Shown: positions 1 through 9,355 of the stretch, in pieces
Layout: every line of letters begins with the position of its first letter
Numbering within the stretch: the first letter of the stretch is position 1
Source: Bacteroidia bacterium
GTDB taxonomy: Bacteria; Bacteroidota; Bacteroidia; AKYH767-A; OLB10
Assembly (NCBI GenBank): GCA_016788165.1
Contig: JAEUTH010000015.1
Coordinates: forward strand, 1 to 64,000
Direction: 5' to 3'
Length of the DNA: 64,000 bases
The notes under the pieces: generated by a model
The model's input: the letters and a program-made list of their open reading frames with translations, nothing else
Database searches by the model: none
What the model was told of the DNA's origin: nothing
Program-made: the position numbers and the translations under genes

Positions 1-946
1 TTGCCTGATACTTTACCTCATCGCTCAGGGTAGCAAAGCTGCCTTGCTCGGTAACTATTTCGGCCATGCGCTGATTGTTACAATCGGGGCAGGGTACTTC
101 ACAATCGTTAACCTGTGTGCCATAAGGTAAGGATACAAAACTTGTAGGAAACTTTTGAATTGTAGTTAGTTTGTAAGGCAAACCCGTTGCACCGTTCCTA
201 ACATACCAAGTAGGATTAGGGCAGGTTAAATCGTTTCTAAACGCAAAGTAATTACTTGTAGGGAAATGCCAGGTGTTTTCTTGAGCAGCGGTAAGAGAAC
301 CTTGTGTGCCAATATCGCTGTTGTTAGTAAAGTGTACACCTGCCCGGCAGGTGTCTATTTGGTTGCAATGCACGGTATTGGCTTGCGTGGTGTTGTAAAA
401 ATAAATACCCACAGTTGATGAATTACATTGGATGGTATTATGATGTATATTTATTTGATTATAATTAATAACGTTTTCATAAGCAGCAATACCATAACCG
501 GCAGGCTTGGTAGTGTTTAAAACCGGATGCATATAAACGTAATTATGATTACACATTATTTGCAATGAGTTTTTATTATCTATAAGCTGTATGCCATAAC
601 TCGAAGCACTTATAAAATTATTATTTAGGAGCGTTTGGTAAGGGTATTTACTGTTTACAACTTTAACGCCACCAATGCAACTCATGATGTTGTTATAAAT
701 GTTATTGGCATTGCTACGTGAATTTATGCCCAAATGACAATTTATAAAATCACTTGCCTGTAAGCCAAATGAAGTTAACGGAAAAGGTATGTTAGGGTTG
801 GTGCCGTTTACCACGCAAGTAGCATTTCCTAAGCCCCCAAATGCATATACTGCTGTACGTGCATGTTTATATACATTTGAACGATAGAAGGAATATGATT
901 TGATTTCATTTTTTTTAATGGGATAAAATTTAAATCTCGTTTGCAT
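1..946 (-). CDS. Parallel beta-helix repeat surface protein, 3' part outside window
   Basis: The frame is open from the left edge up to an in-frame stop at 1061-1063. The first ATG in that frame is at 946. The translation is rich in Asn and short hydrophobic strands (NNIYNNIM, NINIHHNTI-like rungs, YNTTQANTVHCN), the pattern of right-handed parallel beta-helix (NosD/pectate-lyase-like) proteins. Such proteins are usually exported in Bacteroidota and often end in a T9SS sorting domain, but that end is not in the window. No signal peptide is visible at the candidate start, so the 5' end may be eroded or the real start may be missed. The neighbouring lipoprotein gene lies upstream on the same strand, with a weak terminator-like hairpin between them. 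The fold assignment is an inference from composition; no catalytic residues can be named. Confidence 0.6.
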   Translation of the reverse strand, partial: MQTRFKFYPIKKNEIKSYSFYRSNVYKHARTAVYAFGGLGNATCVVNGTNPNIPFPLTSFGLQASDFINCHLGINSRSNANNIYNNIMSCIGGVKVVNSKYPYQTLLNNNFISASSYGIQLIDNKNSLQIMCNHNYVYMHPVLNTTKPAGYGIAAYENVINYNQINIHHNTIQCNSSTVGIYFYNTTQANTVHCNQIDTCRAGVHFTNNSDIGTQGSLTAAQENTWHFPTSNYFAFRNDLTCPNPTWYVRNGATGLPYKLTTIQKFPTSFVSLPYGTQVNDCEVPCPDCNNQRMAEIVTEQGSFATLSDEVKYQA

Positions 947-1039
947 TTGCCTAAATAACTTTAATTTATTTGAAATACAAAAATGCTTCAACGCTGCATT
1001 AACGGTTGCAGGCACTATAAGGTTTATGCTTGTATGTAA

Positions 1040-1073
1040 AAAACAAAAAGCCTCAGGAATTTAAAACCGGCTT
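1040..1073 (-). terminator. Weak intrinsic terminator after the lipoprotein gene
   Basis: Read on the minus strand, AAGCC pairs with GGCTT (1069-1073 with 1048-1052) and is followed by a run of T with one G. The stem is only 5 bp with a long loop, so this is a tentative call. It fits just downstream of the stop at 1082. Confidence 0.35.
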
Positions 1074-1081
1074 GCTGTTTA

Positions 1082-1753
1082 TTAATAAACGCTGTAAGGT
1101 ATGGTAAAATACAATCTGCGTTTTTGTGCTTTTGTGGTATCGGCATTTAAATCAAGTGGTTTAATTTCATCTATAAACCCCCTTAAATTAAACGCCCCCC
1201 TTTTATTAACCTTGGCAGTAAAAGTTTGCATACGTGTTTTATTGCCCGGTAACATCATATCCGAGCCATCGTCATTAACAAGGCTTACTTGTATGTAGCT
1301 GTTTTCAAAAACAGGAGCCGTTAAATAAAAAACGGCATTTAAATTTTCGTTTAATGGAATAGCAGATGTATCGAGCCCGATGGTAAAAAAATTACTTTGA
1401 CTCAAATTGGTATCAACACCATTTTTATTAAATCTAATAACCCTATTCATGTATATGGTTGTATCGGTTAAGTTTATAAACTCGCGCTGCGCTTGCATTG
1501 TACCATCAGCTCTAAAATATGTATGCCAACCAATGGCAATGGTATCTTGTAAAAAATGGCCGGCTTCTACCAACGTATTTTGTGCATCATAACAATTGCA
1601 ACTGTGTTTGGTATATAACCCTTGCATACCTGTGTAAATACAATCGTAGGTTTTATCTCCTATCTTATCTTTAAAATTAACCGGTCCATGAATTGTTTTT
1701 TTATTGCATGCAATGAGGCTTATCAGCAACAGAAATAAAAGTTTGTGATACAT
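1082..1753 (-). CDS. Hypothetical lipoprotein with a YwqK-like segment
   Basis: This encodes a 223-residue protein whose N-terminus, MYHKLLFLLLISLIAC, is a lipoprotein signal peptide with lipobox LIAC. It is therefore expected to be lipid-anchored in the envelope. The ATG at 1753 is preferred over an upstream TTG at 1771 because it starts the signal peptide cleanly. Residues around 60-95 carry a G-W-H-T-Y-F-R-A-D-G pattern, which resembles the MORN/YwqK-type repeats common in Bacteroidota proteins. The rest, rich in beta strands, is not recognised. Function is unknown. It lies upstream of the partial beta-helix gene on the same strand. Confidence 0.7.
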   Translation of the reverse strand: MYHKLLFLLLISLIACNKKTIHGPVNFKDKIGDKTYDCIYTGMQGLYTKHSCNCYDAQNTLVEAGHFLQDTIAIGWHTYFRADGTMQAQREFINLTDTTIYMNRVIRFNKNGVDTNLSQSNFFTIGLDTSAIPLNENLNAVFYLTAPVFENSYIQVSLVNDDGSDMMLPGNKTRMQTFTAKVNKRGAFNLRGFIDEIKPLDLNADTTKAQKRRLYFTIPYSVY

Positions 1754-1836
1754 AATTAGCGTTTGATGCAAACCTAAAAAAATGGTGCTTTAAATATGCC
1801 TGCATGCAGGTTTAATAATTTTCTGATGCTAAATAT

Positions 1837-1844
1837 TACTTTTG
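1837..1844 (+). promoter_or_regulatory. Putative -7 element (TACTTTTG) before the hydrolase gene
   Basis: TACTTTTG matches the Bacteroidota -7 consensus TAnnTTTG exactly and lies 42 bases before the ATG at 1887. A clear TTTG -33 box at the right distance is missing; only T-rich sequence lies at 1811-1823. This is a motif match only. Confidence 0.4.
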
Positions 1845-1886
1845 GCGCTTTAAATTAAAAATGGGATACACCCAATAAAATTACAC

Positions 1887-2912
1887 ATGAAATTAGTAAC
1901 TTACAAAAACCCAACACCACAGTTAGGCATATTGGTTGCAGATAAAATTTATAATTTATCGGCAGCAGCACAACAAAGCGGTTTTACACTAATGCCCGAT
2001 AACATGCGCCAGTTTTTACAAGGTGGCCAAGCACTGATGCAAAAAGCAAAAGATATTGATGCCCAAATAAAATCAGGCGCTCTTCAAATAAGCAGTGTTG
2101 TTTTTGCCGATTCGATTTTAGATGCACCCGTTAACGAAGCTACCAGTTGCAGGGATGGATATGCTTTCAGACAACATGTGGCCGCAGCCCGCAGAAACCG
2201 TAAAGTGGACATGATTGCAGAGTTTGACCACTACCCCATTTTTTATTTTACCAACCACAATGCTTTACAAGGCCCCGGCAATATTTATTGCATGCCCGAC
2301 CATTTTAATAAGCTTGATTTTGAATTGGAAGTGGCCGTTGTTATTGGCAAAAAGGGCATCAACATTAAAGCGCATGAAGCGGATGATTACATTGCCGGTT
2401 ACATGATTATGAACGATATGAGTGCCCGTACTTTGCAAATGGAAGAAATGCTTTTAAACCTGGGCCCTGCAAAAGGCAAAGACTTTAGTACCGTTATTGG
2501 CCCTTGTTTAGTTACGCCCGATGAGTTGACACCTTATTTAATTCCGGCTAAAAACAAACACACAGGCAACAACCATAACTTAAATATGAAGTGTTGGGTA
2601 AATGATGTGTTAGTATCGGAAGGCAATGTTGGCGATATGGATTGGACCTTTGCCGAGATTATTGAACGTTGCGCTTACGGTGCTTATATTTTACCGGGCG
2701 ATGTTATTGGTAGTGGTACTGTTGGTACAGGATGTTTTTTGGAGTTAAACGGCACAGGCCTTTTAAACGATGCCCATTACAAACCACAGTGGTTGCAACC
2801 CGATGATGTGGTAACCATGGAAATTACCGGCTTAGGCAAATTAACCAATACCATTAAAAAAATGGATAGTACTTTTTCAATACTTGAAGAAAAGAAAAAA
2901 TTTATCCAGTAA
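1887..2912 (+). CDS. Fumarylacetoacetate hydrolase family protein
   Basis: This is a 341-residue cytosolic enzyme of the FAH superfamily, which hydrolyses or decarboxylates C-C bonds in acylpyruvate-type substrates. The metal-binding signature is present: the acidic pair in LDFELEVAVVIG (Glu146, Glu148) and Asp177 in MNDMSAR, matching the Glu-x-Glu and Asp ligands of fumarylacetoacetase. The FAH domain fills roughly residues 75-330. The length fits the single-domain bacterial subfamily rather than the longer eukaryotic tyrosine-pathway enzyme. No other tyrosine-degradation gene is in the window, so the substrate is uncertain. The stop is followed after 13 bases by kdsA on the same strand, so the two are probably co-transcribed. 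Confidence 0.85.
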   Translation: MKLVTYKNPTPQLGILVADKIYNLSAAAQQSGFTLMPDNMRQFLQGGQALMQKAKDIDAQIKSGALQISSVVFADSILDAPVNEATSCRDGYAFRQHVAAARRNRKVDMIAEFDHYPIFYFTNHNALQGPGNIYCMPDHFNKLDFELEVAVVIGKKGINIKAHEADDYIAGYMIMNDMSARTLQMEEMLLNLGPAKGKDFSTVIGPCLVTPDELTPYLIPAKNKHTGNNHNLNMKCWVNDVLVSEGNVGDMDWTFAEIIERCAYGAYILPGDVIGSGTVGTGCFLELNGTGLLNDAHYKPQWLQPDDVVTMEITGLGKLTNTIKKMDSTFSILEEKKKFIQ

Positions 2913-2925
2913 TACTACCAAAAAA

Positions 2926-3747
2926 ATGCAAGATATTTTAGCTCAGATTCCACAATTGCAACATACACAAAGCGGCAATTTTTTTTTAATGGCCGGCCCT
3001 TGTGTTGTAGAGGGCGAAGACATTGTTTTCGAAACAGCACAACGCATTAAAACCATAACCGATGCTTTGCAAATTCCACTAATTTTTAAAGCAAGTTACC
3101 GTAAAGCCAACCGCAGTCGTATTGATTCTTTTACAGGCATTGGCGATGAAAATGCACTTCAGATTATTGCCCGTGTTGGCAAACAATTAGGCATACCCAC
3201 CGTAACCGACATTCACGAAAGCCACGAAGCAGCATTAGCCGCTGCTTATGTAGATGTGTTGCAAATACCGGCCTTTTTATGCCGCCAAACCGATTTGCTG
3301 ATTGCTGCTGCAAAAACAGGCAAAACCGTAAACATTAAAAAAGGCCAATTTTTATCGGGCGAAGCCATGCAACATGCCGTACAAAAAGTGCGTGATGCAG
3401 GCAACAAGCAAGTAATGCTTACCGAGCGCGGTACTACTTTCGGCTATCAGGATTTGGTGGTTGATTACAGGGCCATACCCGCTATGCAACAATTTAATGT
3501 ACCCGTAATAATGGATTGCACCCATTCATTACAACAACCCAATCAAAGCAGCGGTGTAACCGGTGGCCAGCCGGCACTTATTGGCACCATTGCCAAAGCA
3601 GCCATAGCCGTAGGTGCCGATGGACTTTTTATTGAAACACATCCCAATCCGGCTAAAGCTAAATCGGATGGTGCCAATATGTTACACCTCGATAATTTGG
3701 AGGCCTTGCTTAAAGGTTTGATAAAAATAAGAAAGGCTATTGTTTAG
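2926..3747 (+). CDS. kdsA: 3-deoxy-8-phosphooctulonate (KDO-8-P) synthase
   Basis: This is a 273-residue enzyme that condenses phosphoenolpyruvate with arabinose 5-phosphate to give KDO-8-phosphate, the precursor of the inner-core sugar of LPS. Family motifs are visible: MAGPCVVEG near residues 22-30, FKASYRKANRSR, KKGQFLSGE, MLTERGTTFGY, MDCTHSLQQPN and FIETHPNP. Cys26 in GPCVVE occupies the position that is Cys in the metal-dependent class and Asn in the E. coli non-metal class, so this is probably a metal-dependent KdsA. The ATG at 2926 gives the family's usual length; an upstream in-frame TTG at 2884 would overlap the preceding gene. It probably shares a transcript with that hydrolase. 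Confidence 0.95.
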   Translation: MQDILAQIPQLQHTQSGNFFLMAGPCVVEGEDIVFETAQRIKTITDALQIPLIFKASYRKANRSRIDSFTGIGDENALQIIARVGKQLGIPTVTDIHESHEAALAAAYVDVLQIPAFLCRQTDLLIAAAKTGKTVNIKKGQFLSGEAMQHAVQKVRDAGNKQVMLTERGTTFGYQDLVVDYRAIPAMQQFNVPVIMDCTHSLQQPNQSSGVTGGQPALIGTIAKAAIAVGADGLFIETHPNPAKAKSDGANMLHLDNLEALLKGLIKIRKAIV

Positions 3748-3792
3748 ATTTAATGCCTTTAGTTTAAATTAAGCCAATAGAACTATTAGTGG

Positions 3793-3883
3793 TTAGTGGA
3801 TAGTTGAAAAATGTGTTAGACCGAAATAGATAGAAATTACATTGACGCAGAATGCAATTGTTTAAATCGAAATGGCGATTTAA
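3793..3883. other. Convergent intergenic spacer with short repeat and weak hairpin
   Basis: The 178 bases between kdsA and the convergent CotH gene hold no gene. There is a 12-mer TTAGTGGATAGT at 3793-3804 that recurs at 42371. There is also an 8-bp hairpin, TTAAATCG paired with CGATTTAA (3862-3869 with 3876-3883), without a T tract. It may be a weak transcription stop for either gene. Confidence 0.3.
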
Positions 3884-3925
3884 GTAACGGATACAGACTT
3901 AAACAAAAATCATGTATAATTTACT

Positions 3926-5989
3926 TTATTGCTTTACAAACTTGCTGTTGCTAACTACAAAATCGTTTTCTATTAATTGTAAAACATACATACCGGCATG
4001 CAAATGGTTAACAGGTATGTTATACGCAATATCCTGATAAGCGATACTTTGCAATGGTTTAATCAAAACACAGGCACCATAAGCATTGTAAATTTTTATT
4101 TGCAAACTTCTAGTATGGGCTGTAGCATAGTTAAAATGCAATGCATCCGTTACCGGATTGGGATAAGTTATTACTTCAATCTTAGGTACTTCGGTAATGC
4201 CTGCAGGGTTGCAAATACCCGGCAAATTATTATCCATCCAGGTAAGGCGTGCAGCAATCCAGTTTTTGGTTTGTTGTATTTCTTCGGCATAGGTATTTGC
4301 CAATGGAGACGGGTTTGGCCAAACATAGGAGCCCAATATTTGCCAAGTATTAAAATGCCTGTTGGCAGCCACACCAATATAATTTACCATCGAATCCATC
4401 ATGCCAAAAATGTTGGTGGTGTCTAAAACTGTGGTTCTTAATGTAAGCCACCTGCATTTCATTTTATTTTTATATTGACTATCCAACATTAAACGTTTCC
4501 ACCAAAACGATAAATCGGCACTACAATTATCGGTTATACGATATGCCCAACCGGTTGTGGTTTCGTTGTTGCAATAGTCTGCATTGTGCCAGGCTAAGTT
4601 ATAATCCCAGGGAGGTCCCATTTTAATTTTGCCGCCCTTGCTGTCTTTATCTTTATGAAAAAAAGTAGAAAGCCTGTATCCATCAACATTCTTACTTAAT
4701 TCATTTATAAAAAAATAATCCATAAAACTTTCGTCATCGGCATATTTACGCCAACCGGTTGTTAGGTTAAAAAACTGCAACGAAGCCATGGCTGTTTCAA
4801 AACTATCTACATACTGTTGTATATAATCAAATTGAACAGGCAATATTTCAGCTGCATCCGGTTCGGTACATTGGTACTTCATTACATTGTTATCGGGATT
4901 GGTTTGATCGGGCGGGAAACTTGAATTCCAGTAGGGGCCACCAATGCGATCAATTTTTACAATGTAGCCACCGGTAAGCTCATCGCCCACAGTATCGGCC
5001 GGTGTAATTTTGGCAATATCCAATCTGTTTTTATCACGCTTAATCGTTTCGGTTAATTCATAAACGCCCATGTAATTTCCATTTAAAACCATTTCGCAGT
5101 AACGTCCTTTAATAGCCCATAACCCCATTTGGTTACTGAGTTCATAAGTTAGGCGGTTACGCATTAAACTTTTGTCGGTATAGGGCGCATATAAAATCCA
5201 GTCGTTATCGGTAGCCATGCCCAATAAACTCACATCTAAATTATTACCTAAACTATCGCGTGTTTCAACAGCGTATTGCTTTTGCGGAAAGCCTGCCGAA
5301 CTGCTGCCTCGTACTTCAATTCCAATAAAACCATTGTACGTATTGGGTGTATCGGTAAGCTGATTCATGATGCCGGGGCCATTGTAAATAATGCCCATTT
5401 GTGCAGTTAGTTTGGGGTCGTTAGGTATGGTTTGTCCGTTGGTGTTTATAATAACAATAGGCAAATGCGATTGTTTAAACGGGTTGGCATAAGCCGGGTT
5501 GTTGCCAAAGGTTATATTCCAATCAATCAAATCACCATCATCGGCAAAGGGATAGGTGTCTAATATATGTAATGTCCAATTGCCATTCGGGTTTTGCGTG
5601 TTGTTTACATTACCCAATATACCCATAGGTTTAAAAGTGCCTGTAAATGGTGCATTGCCTTGCGTTATGGGTGCCGTAGCATTTTGATTAAAACAAGTAT
5701 TCGTAAAATTATTGCCGCTGCCACCTACAGAGGCTGCCAAAATAATTTGTGTGCCATCGGGTGCAATTAATGCTATATCCAAATCGGCATCGTAAGAATG
5801 TGTGAGGTTGATGCAAACCGTTTCTACGCCAAACCCTGAGTCAATTACACTGGGTAAACCATTAACCGGAATTACAAAATCAACACTGTTACCATTATCG
5901 GGTATGGCACCACCGGTACCGTTAAATGTTTGTGCTTGTGCAGTTAAATGGAAATAGAAAAAGCAAAAGCTCAGTACTTTTTTAATCAT
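3926..5989 (-). CDS. CotH kinase family protein with P-domain and T9SS sorting signal
   Basis: This is a 687-residue secreted protein with three parts. After a signal peptide ending near AQAQ, residues about 20-165 form a proprotein-convertase P-domain (SYDADLDIALIAPDG, NPNGNWTLHILDT). Residues about 175-590 form a CotH protein-kinase-like domain, with EVRGSSSAGFPQKQYAVE, MRNRLTYELSNQMG and the catalytic-region GPPWDYNLAWHNADYC. The C-terminal 80 residues are a T9SS type A sorting domain (TYPNPVTDALHF ... GMYVLQL), so it should cross the outer membrane by the type IX route. CotH proteins phosphorylate other secreted or spore-coat proteins; the target here is unknown. It stands alone between convergent kdsA and divergent DinB. 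Confidence 0.88.
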   Translation of the reverse strand: MIKKVLSFCFFYFHLTAQAQTFNGTGGAIPDNGNSVDFVIPVNGLPSVIDSGFGVETVCINLTHSYDADLDIALIAPDGTQIILAASVGGSGNNFTNTCFNQNATAPITQGNAPFTGTFKPMGILGNVNNTQNPNGNWTLHILDTYPFADDGDLIDWNITFGNNPAYANPFKQSHLPIVIINTNGQTIPNDPKLTAQMGIIYNGPGIMNQLTDTPNTYNGFIGIEVRGSSSAGFPQKQYAVETRDSLGNNLDVSLLGMATDNDWILYAPYTDKSLMRNRLTYELSNQMGLWAIKGRYCEMVLNGNYMGVYELTETIKRDKNRLDIAKITPADTVGDELTGGYIVKIDRIGGPYWNSSFPPDQTNPDNNVMKYQCTEPDAAEILPVQFDYIQQYVDSFETAMASLQFFNLTTGWRKYADDESFMDYFFINELSKNVDGYRLSTFFHKDKDSKGGKIKMGPPWDYNLAWHNADYCNNETTTGWAYRITDNCSADLSFWWKRLMLDSQYKNKMKCRWLTLRTTVLDTTNIFGMMDSMVNYIGVAANRHFNTWQILGSYVWPNPSPLANTYAEEIQQTKNWIAARLTWMDNNLPGICNPAGITEVPKIEVITYPNPVTDALHFNYATAHTRSLQIKIYNAYGACVLIKPLQSIAYQDIAYNIPVNHLHAGMYVLQLIENDFVVSNSKFVKQ

Positions 5990-6155
5990 AGTTTAAATAG
6001 TGTAAATCTGTTGAACAGGCACAAAGCTAAATTATAATTGATAGTTTATTTAACTGAAAGCAGTAAGACTTGCCTGTTGTTTTAAAATTGCATTCATGTT
6101 ACAACCTGCTTTTATTGAAATTTTATTACTTAGCCATTCAACTATTTTTAATAAA

Positions 6156-6671
6156 ATGATAACACGTCCATTAACTATTACCTATCCACCCTATTACAGC
6201 AAATACATTCAATTGGTGCCCGAAACATCGCCAACAGAAACATTGTTGCATCAGATGCAAGCGGTTATTCAACTGTTTAACAGCTTAACGCAAACACAAT
6301 TACTATTTAAGTATGCGCCTGAAAAATGGAGTGTTAAAGATGTGCTGCAACATATTATGGACTGCGAGCGTGTATTTGCATATCGCATGTTGCGTATGGC
6401 TCGTTTTGACGGAACCAATTGTGCAGGCTTTGAAGAAAATGATTATGCAAAAAATGCAGGTGCCGATAACAGAAACGTGGTTGAAATGCTGGACGAATAC
6501 AAGGCTATCAGAAACGGTTCAATAGCACTTATAAAATCACTAAACCCACAACAATTAGATTTTATAGGCAGTGCCAATAACATGCAAATTACTGCACGTG
6601 CATTGGTATTTATTATGGCCGGGCATGAAAAGCATCATCTGAATATACTACACGAGCGATATGGTATTTAA
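6156..6671 (+). CDS. DinB family protein
   Basis: This is a protein of 171 residues from the ATG at 6156; an in-frame ATG at 6096 would add 20 residues that look less like the family. The start MITRPLTITYPPYYSKYI is typical of Bacteroidota DinB-like proteins. The four-helix DinB/YfiT fold is indicated by WSVKDVLQHIMDCERVFAYR and by the late MAGHEKHHLNIL. The metal-ligand histidines are present: His in LQHIMD and the HEKHH pair. Members are thiol- or metal-dependent transferases or hydrolases, mostly of unknown substrate. It is a single gene, convergent with the thioredoxin gene (10 bases between stops). Confidence 0.85.
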   Translation: MITRPLTITYPPYYSKYIQLVPETSPTETLLHQMQAVIQLFNSLTQTQLLFKYAPEKWSVKDVLQHIMDCERVFAYRMLRMARFDGTNCAGFEENDYAKNAGADNRNVVEMLDEYKAIRNGSIALIKSLNPQQLDFIGSANNMQITARALVFIMAGHEKHHLNILHERYGI

Positions 6672-6681
6672 TAGCTAACCA

Positions 6682-7212
6682 TTAATGCTGCTGCTTTAAC
6701 GAATCGCTGTAAACCGTAAAATTTTGATGTAAGTAAATATTGCTGCCAAAGTATTTGAGTATGGGCATCAGTTGTTCCGGTGTTTGATAACCCGGTATGG
6801 GCGAAAGTAATTGCACTTTTTCATCCATAACTACAAATGTAGGATAACTCATTTTTTCGTTTAGTAATGATAGTGCCAGGGCATTGGCTTTACGTTCGGG
6901 TACATACACAAAATTATGACCTTTATATACTACGGTATCCTTGCTTTCGGCATTGTACTTAACAGCATAATAATAGGTGTTCATATAATTGGCTACTTCA
7001 TCATTCATAAAGGTGCTTGCATCCATTTTTTTACACCAGCCACACCAGTCTGTATAAATATCAATAAATATTTTTTTTGGTGCCTTTTCATTTGCTGCTA
7101 TTGCCTGCTCAAAAGTGAGCCATTTAATTTTTTGGCCTGTATGTACACTTTGTCCGCTACATGCAGTTATACAAAAAGCAACTAAAGCTAAAATACCTGC
7201 GTATATTTTCAT
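6682..7212 (-). CDS. Thioredoxin-fold lipoprotein (CGWC)
   Basis: This is a 176-residue protein with a lipoprotein signal (lipobox ITAC, Cys18) followed by a thioredoxin-like domain. The redox motif is Cys57-Gly-Trp-Cys60 in FIDIYTDWCGWCKKM, the form seen in the thioredoxin_7/DUF255-related group. A second family mark is SYPTFVVMDE, with the cis-proline. It is expected to act as a periplasmic disulfide reductase or isomerase. Its start lies 13 bases after the OPT transporter stop on the same strand, so it is probably the last gene of the ogt-DUF4199-OPT run. Confidence 0.88.
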   Translation of the reverse strand: MKIYAGILALVAFCITACSGQSVHTGQKIKWLTFEQAIAANEKAPKKIFIDIYTDWCGWCKKMDASTFMNDEVANYMNTYYYAVKYNAESKDTVVYKGHNFVYVPERKANALALSLLNEKMSYPTFVVMDEKVQLLSPIPGYQTPEQLMPILKYFGSNIYLHQNFTVYSDSLKQQH

Positions 7213-7225
7213 TTTAAAGTTTGAA

Positions 7226-9286
7226 TTAATGTGAAGGAGATTGATTTTTATTGGTAGCTACTTTAAAAAGGATAAATGCCATTAATAAAAACATAGCTAT
7301 ACCCAATAACATAAATGCATCCTTACCAATTGAAGCGATAATACCTTCGCTAAAATCAACAGCCGTCATGGTTTCTCTAACCGATGGAATAACCCAAAGC
7401 AAAGCCACCAAAACACCGGCTAATGCACCACCTGCAACCAAACCGGTTGCAAACAAACTGCCGCGGCCTAACTCAGCATCTTCTTCGGTAACACCAGACT
7501 TGCGTTGTTTATAATCAACAGCAGCTTTTAAAACACCGCCTGCAAAAATGGGTAAGGTGGTTGATAAGGGCAAATATGCGCCCACTGCAAACGATAACGA
7601 TTTTACACCACAAAGTTCCATGGTAATTGATAAAAATATACCTACTAAAATAAAACTCCAATCTAAATTATACGACAACAATCCTTTAATAAGCGTTGCC
7701 ATTAAGGTTGCTTGTGGTGCCGAAAAACCTTTGGTACCAATTGCATGTTCTATGCCCTGCGCCTGCATTTCTGGTGTGGGTGTATCTAACAATTTTACAG
7801 TTAAACCAATTACAACACTGGCTACAATAGCACCAATAAATAATGCCAGTTGTTGATACCTTGGTGTGGCGCCAATAATATAACCGGTTTTTAAGTCTTG
7901 CGAAGTTGCACCGGCATTAGCTGCAGCAATACAAATCATGCTACCTACTACCAAAGCCATAGGTTCGTAGTACACACCTGTCCAACCAACACTAATAAAA
8001 ATTAAACTGGTGCCCATAATTGTGGCAATTGTCATACCCGAAATGGGACTTGAACTACCACCAATAATACCCACAATGCGACTGCTAACAGTAACAAAGA
8101 AAAATCCAAACACAACTACCAACAATCCTAACAACAACTTATTTAAAAAACTATCGCCCGGAATTTGTGGCATTACCATTACCAAAAACATTAAAACAGC
8201 ACATCCGATTAATACCACTTTAAACGACAAATCATTTTCGGTACGTGCGGTTTGTTTATTATCGTTACCCGATTTCATACTGGCCATACTTTCTTTAAAA
8301 GATGAAACTATGGTCGGTATTGTTTTTAATAAAGTAATAAAGCCCCCTGCTGCAACTGCTCCGGCACCAATTTGTTTAATGTAAGCAGTATATAATGCAT
8401 CGGCAGTATCGGCAAAGGTTTTGGTAACCGGGTCCCAATTACCTGCGCCACCGGCCGTATTCAAATCGGCCAGCTTACCCAATTTTACCAATTGCATTGC
8501 AATGGTTTCCATTGGAATTATGGATGCCAGAAGCGGGTTTAAAACTAACCAGGCCAATATACCACCGGCAACCAATTCGCAGGCAATTTTTGGTCCGATA
8601 ATGTAACCAACGCCTAAGTACTCAGGTGTAATTTCAGACTCAACTTTAGCTGACGGAAAAAACTTATTAGCCTGTGCAGTTGCAACTGATGGCAGATCGG
8701 TAATTACATGAAATACTTTTTGTAATGCTGCATAAACAAAAGCAACACCCAGACCCATATACGCAGTTTTAGCAAAGTTGCCACCTTTATCGCCTGCAAT
8801 AAGTACCGATGCACAGGCAGTTCCTTCGGGGAAAGGCAATACACCATGTTCTTTTACTATGAGTGAACGCCTGAGTGGAATCATCATAAACGTACCTAAC
8901 ATGCCTCCTAAAATGGCAAGTGTAAGTATGGTCCAATAATTAAAATAACTAATACCTACACTTTGCCCATCAACTACACTTAAAAATAAAAAGCCCGGCA
9001 ATGTAAATACTACACCACTTGCTATTGACTCGCTTGCCGAACCTGTTGTTTGAATAATATTGTTTTCGAGTATAGTAGTTTTAAAAAATTTACGTCCTAT
9101 AGAAATGGAGAGCACAGCAATGGGTATAGAAGCACTTACCGACAAACCCGCTCGTAGTGCAAGATATACTGTGGCTGCACCAAATATTACTCCAAAACAT
9201 GCACCTAATAAAATGGCCTTTAAAGTAAACTCAGGCATACTATCGGTAGCCGATATGTATGGTTTAAATATTTTTTTTTCATTCAT
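7226..9286 (-). CDS. OPT family oligopeptide transporter
   Basis: This is a polytopic inner-membrane protein of about 686 residues with some 14-16 hydrophobic segments, belonging to the oligopeptide transporter (OPT) superfamily, which imports peptides or metal chelates by proton symport. Typical features are the N-terminal EFTLKAILLGACFGVIFGA, LPFPEGTACA after the third helices, and the glycine-rich SSPISGMTIATIMG segment. The ATG at 9286 (MNEKKIFKPYI) is preferred over the TTG/ATG-like extension to 9328, because homologous proteins begin near this KxxKPY motif. Substrate cannot be told from sequence. Downstream gene: thioredoxin lipoprotein, 13 bases away. Confidence 0.92.
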   Translation of the reverse strand: MNEKKIFKPYISATDSMPEFTLKAILLGACFGVIFGAATVYLALRAGLSVSASIPIAVLSISIGRKFFKTTILENNIIQTTGSASESIASGVVFTLPGFLFLSVVDGQSVGISYFNYWTILTLAILGGMLGTFMMIPLRRSLIVKEHGVLPFPEGTACASVLIAGDKGGNFAKTAYMGLGVAFVYAALQKVFHVITDLPSVATAQANKFFPSAKVESEITPEYLGVGYIIGPKIACELVAGGILAWLVLNPLLASIIPMETIAMQLVKLGKLADLNTAGGAGNWDPVTKTFADTADALYTAYIKQIGAGAVAAGGFITLLKTIPTIVSSFKESMASMKSGNDNKQTARTENDLSFKVVLIGCAVLMFLVMVMPQIPGDSFLNKLLLGLLVVVFGFFFVTVSSRIVGIIGGSSSPISGMTIATIMGTSLIFISVGWTGVYYEPMALVVGSMICIAAANAGATSQDLKTGYIIGATPRYQQLALFIGAIVASVVIGLTVKLLDTPTPEMQAQGIEHAIGTKGFSAPQATLMATLIKGLLSYNLDWSFILVGIFLSITMELCGVKSLSFAVGAYLPLSTTLPIFAGGVLKAAVDYKQRKSGVTEEDAELGRGSLFATGLVAGGALAGVLVALLWVIPSVRETMTAVDFSEGIIASIGKDAFMLLGIAMFLLMAFILFKVATNKNQSPSH

Positions 9287-9355
9287 TACTATTGATTTTT
9301 TAAGTGTGAATATTGAAGCTATGCGCAAGCTTTTGCTTTTAAGATTTGAACTAAT

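Noticed and set aside
2884-2925. Earlier TTG start for kdsA
   Set aside because: It would overlap the hydrolase gene by 29 bases and add a Lys/Asn-rich stretch foreign to KdsA.
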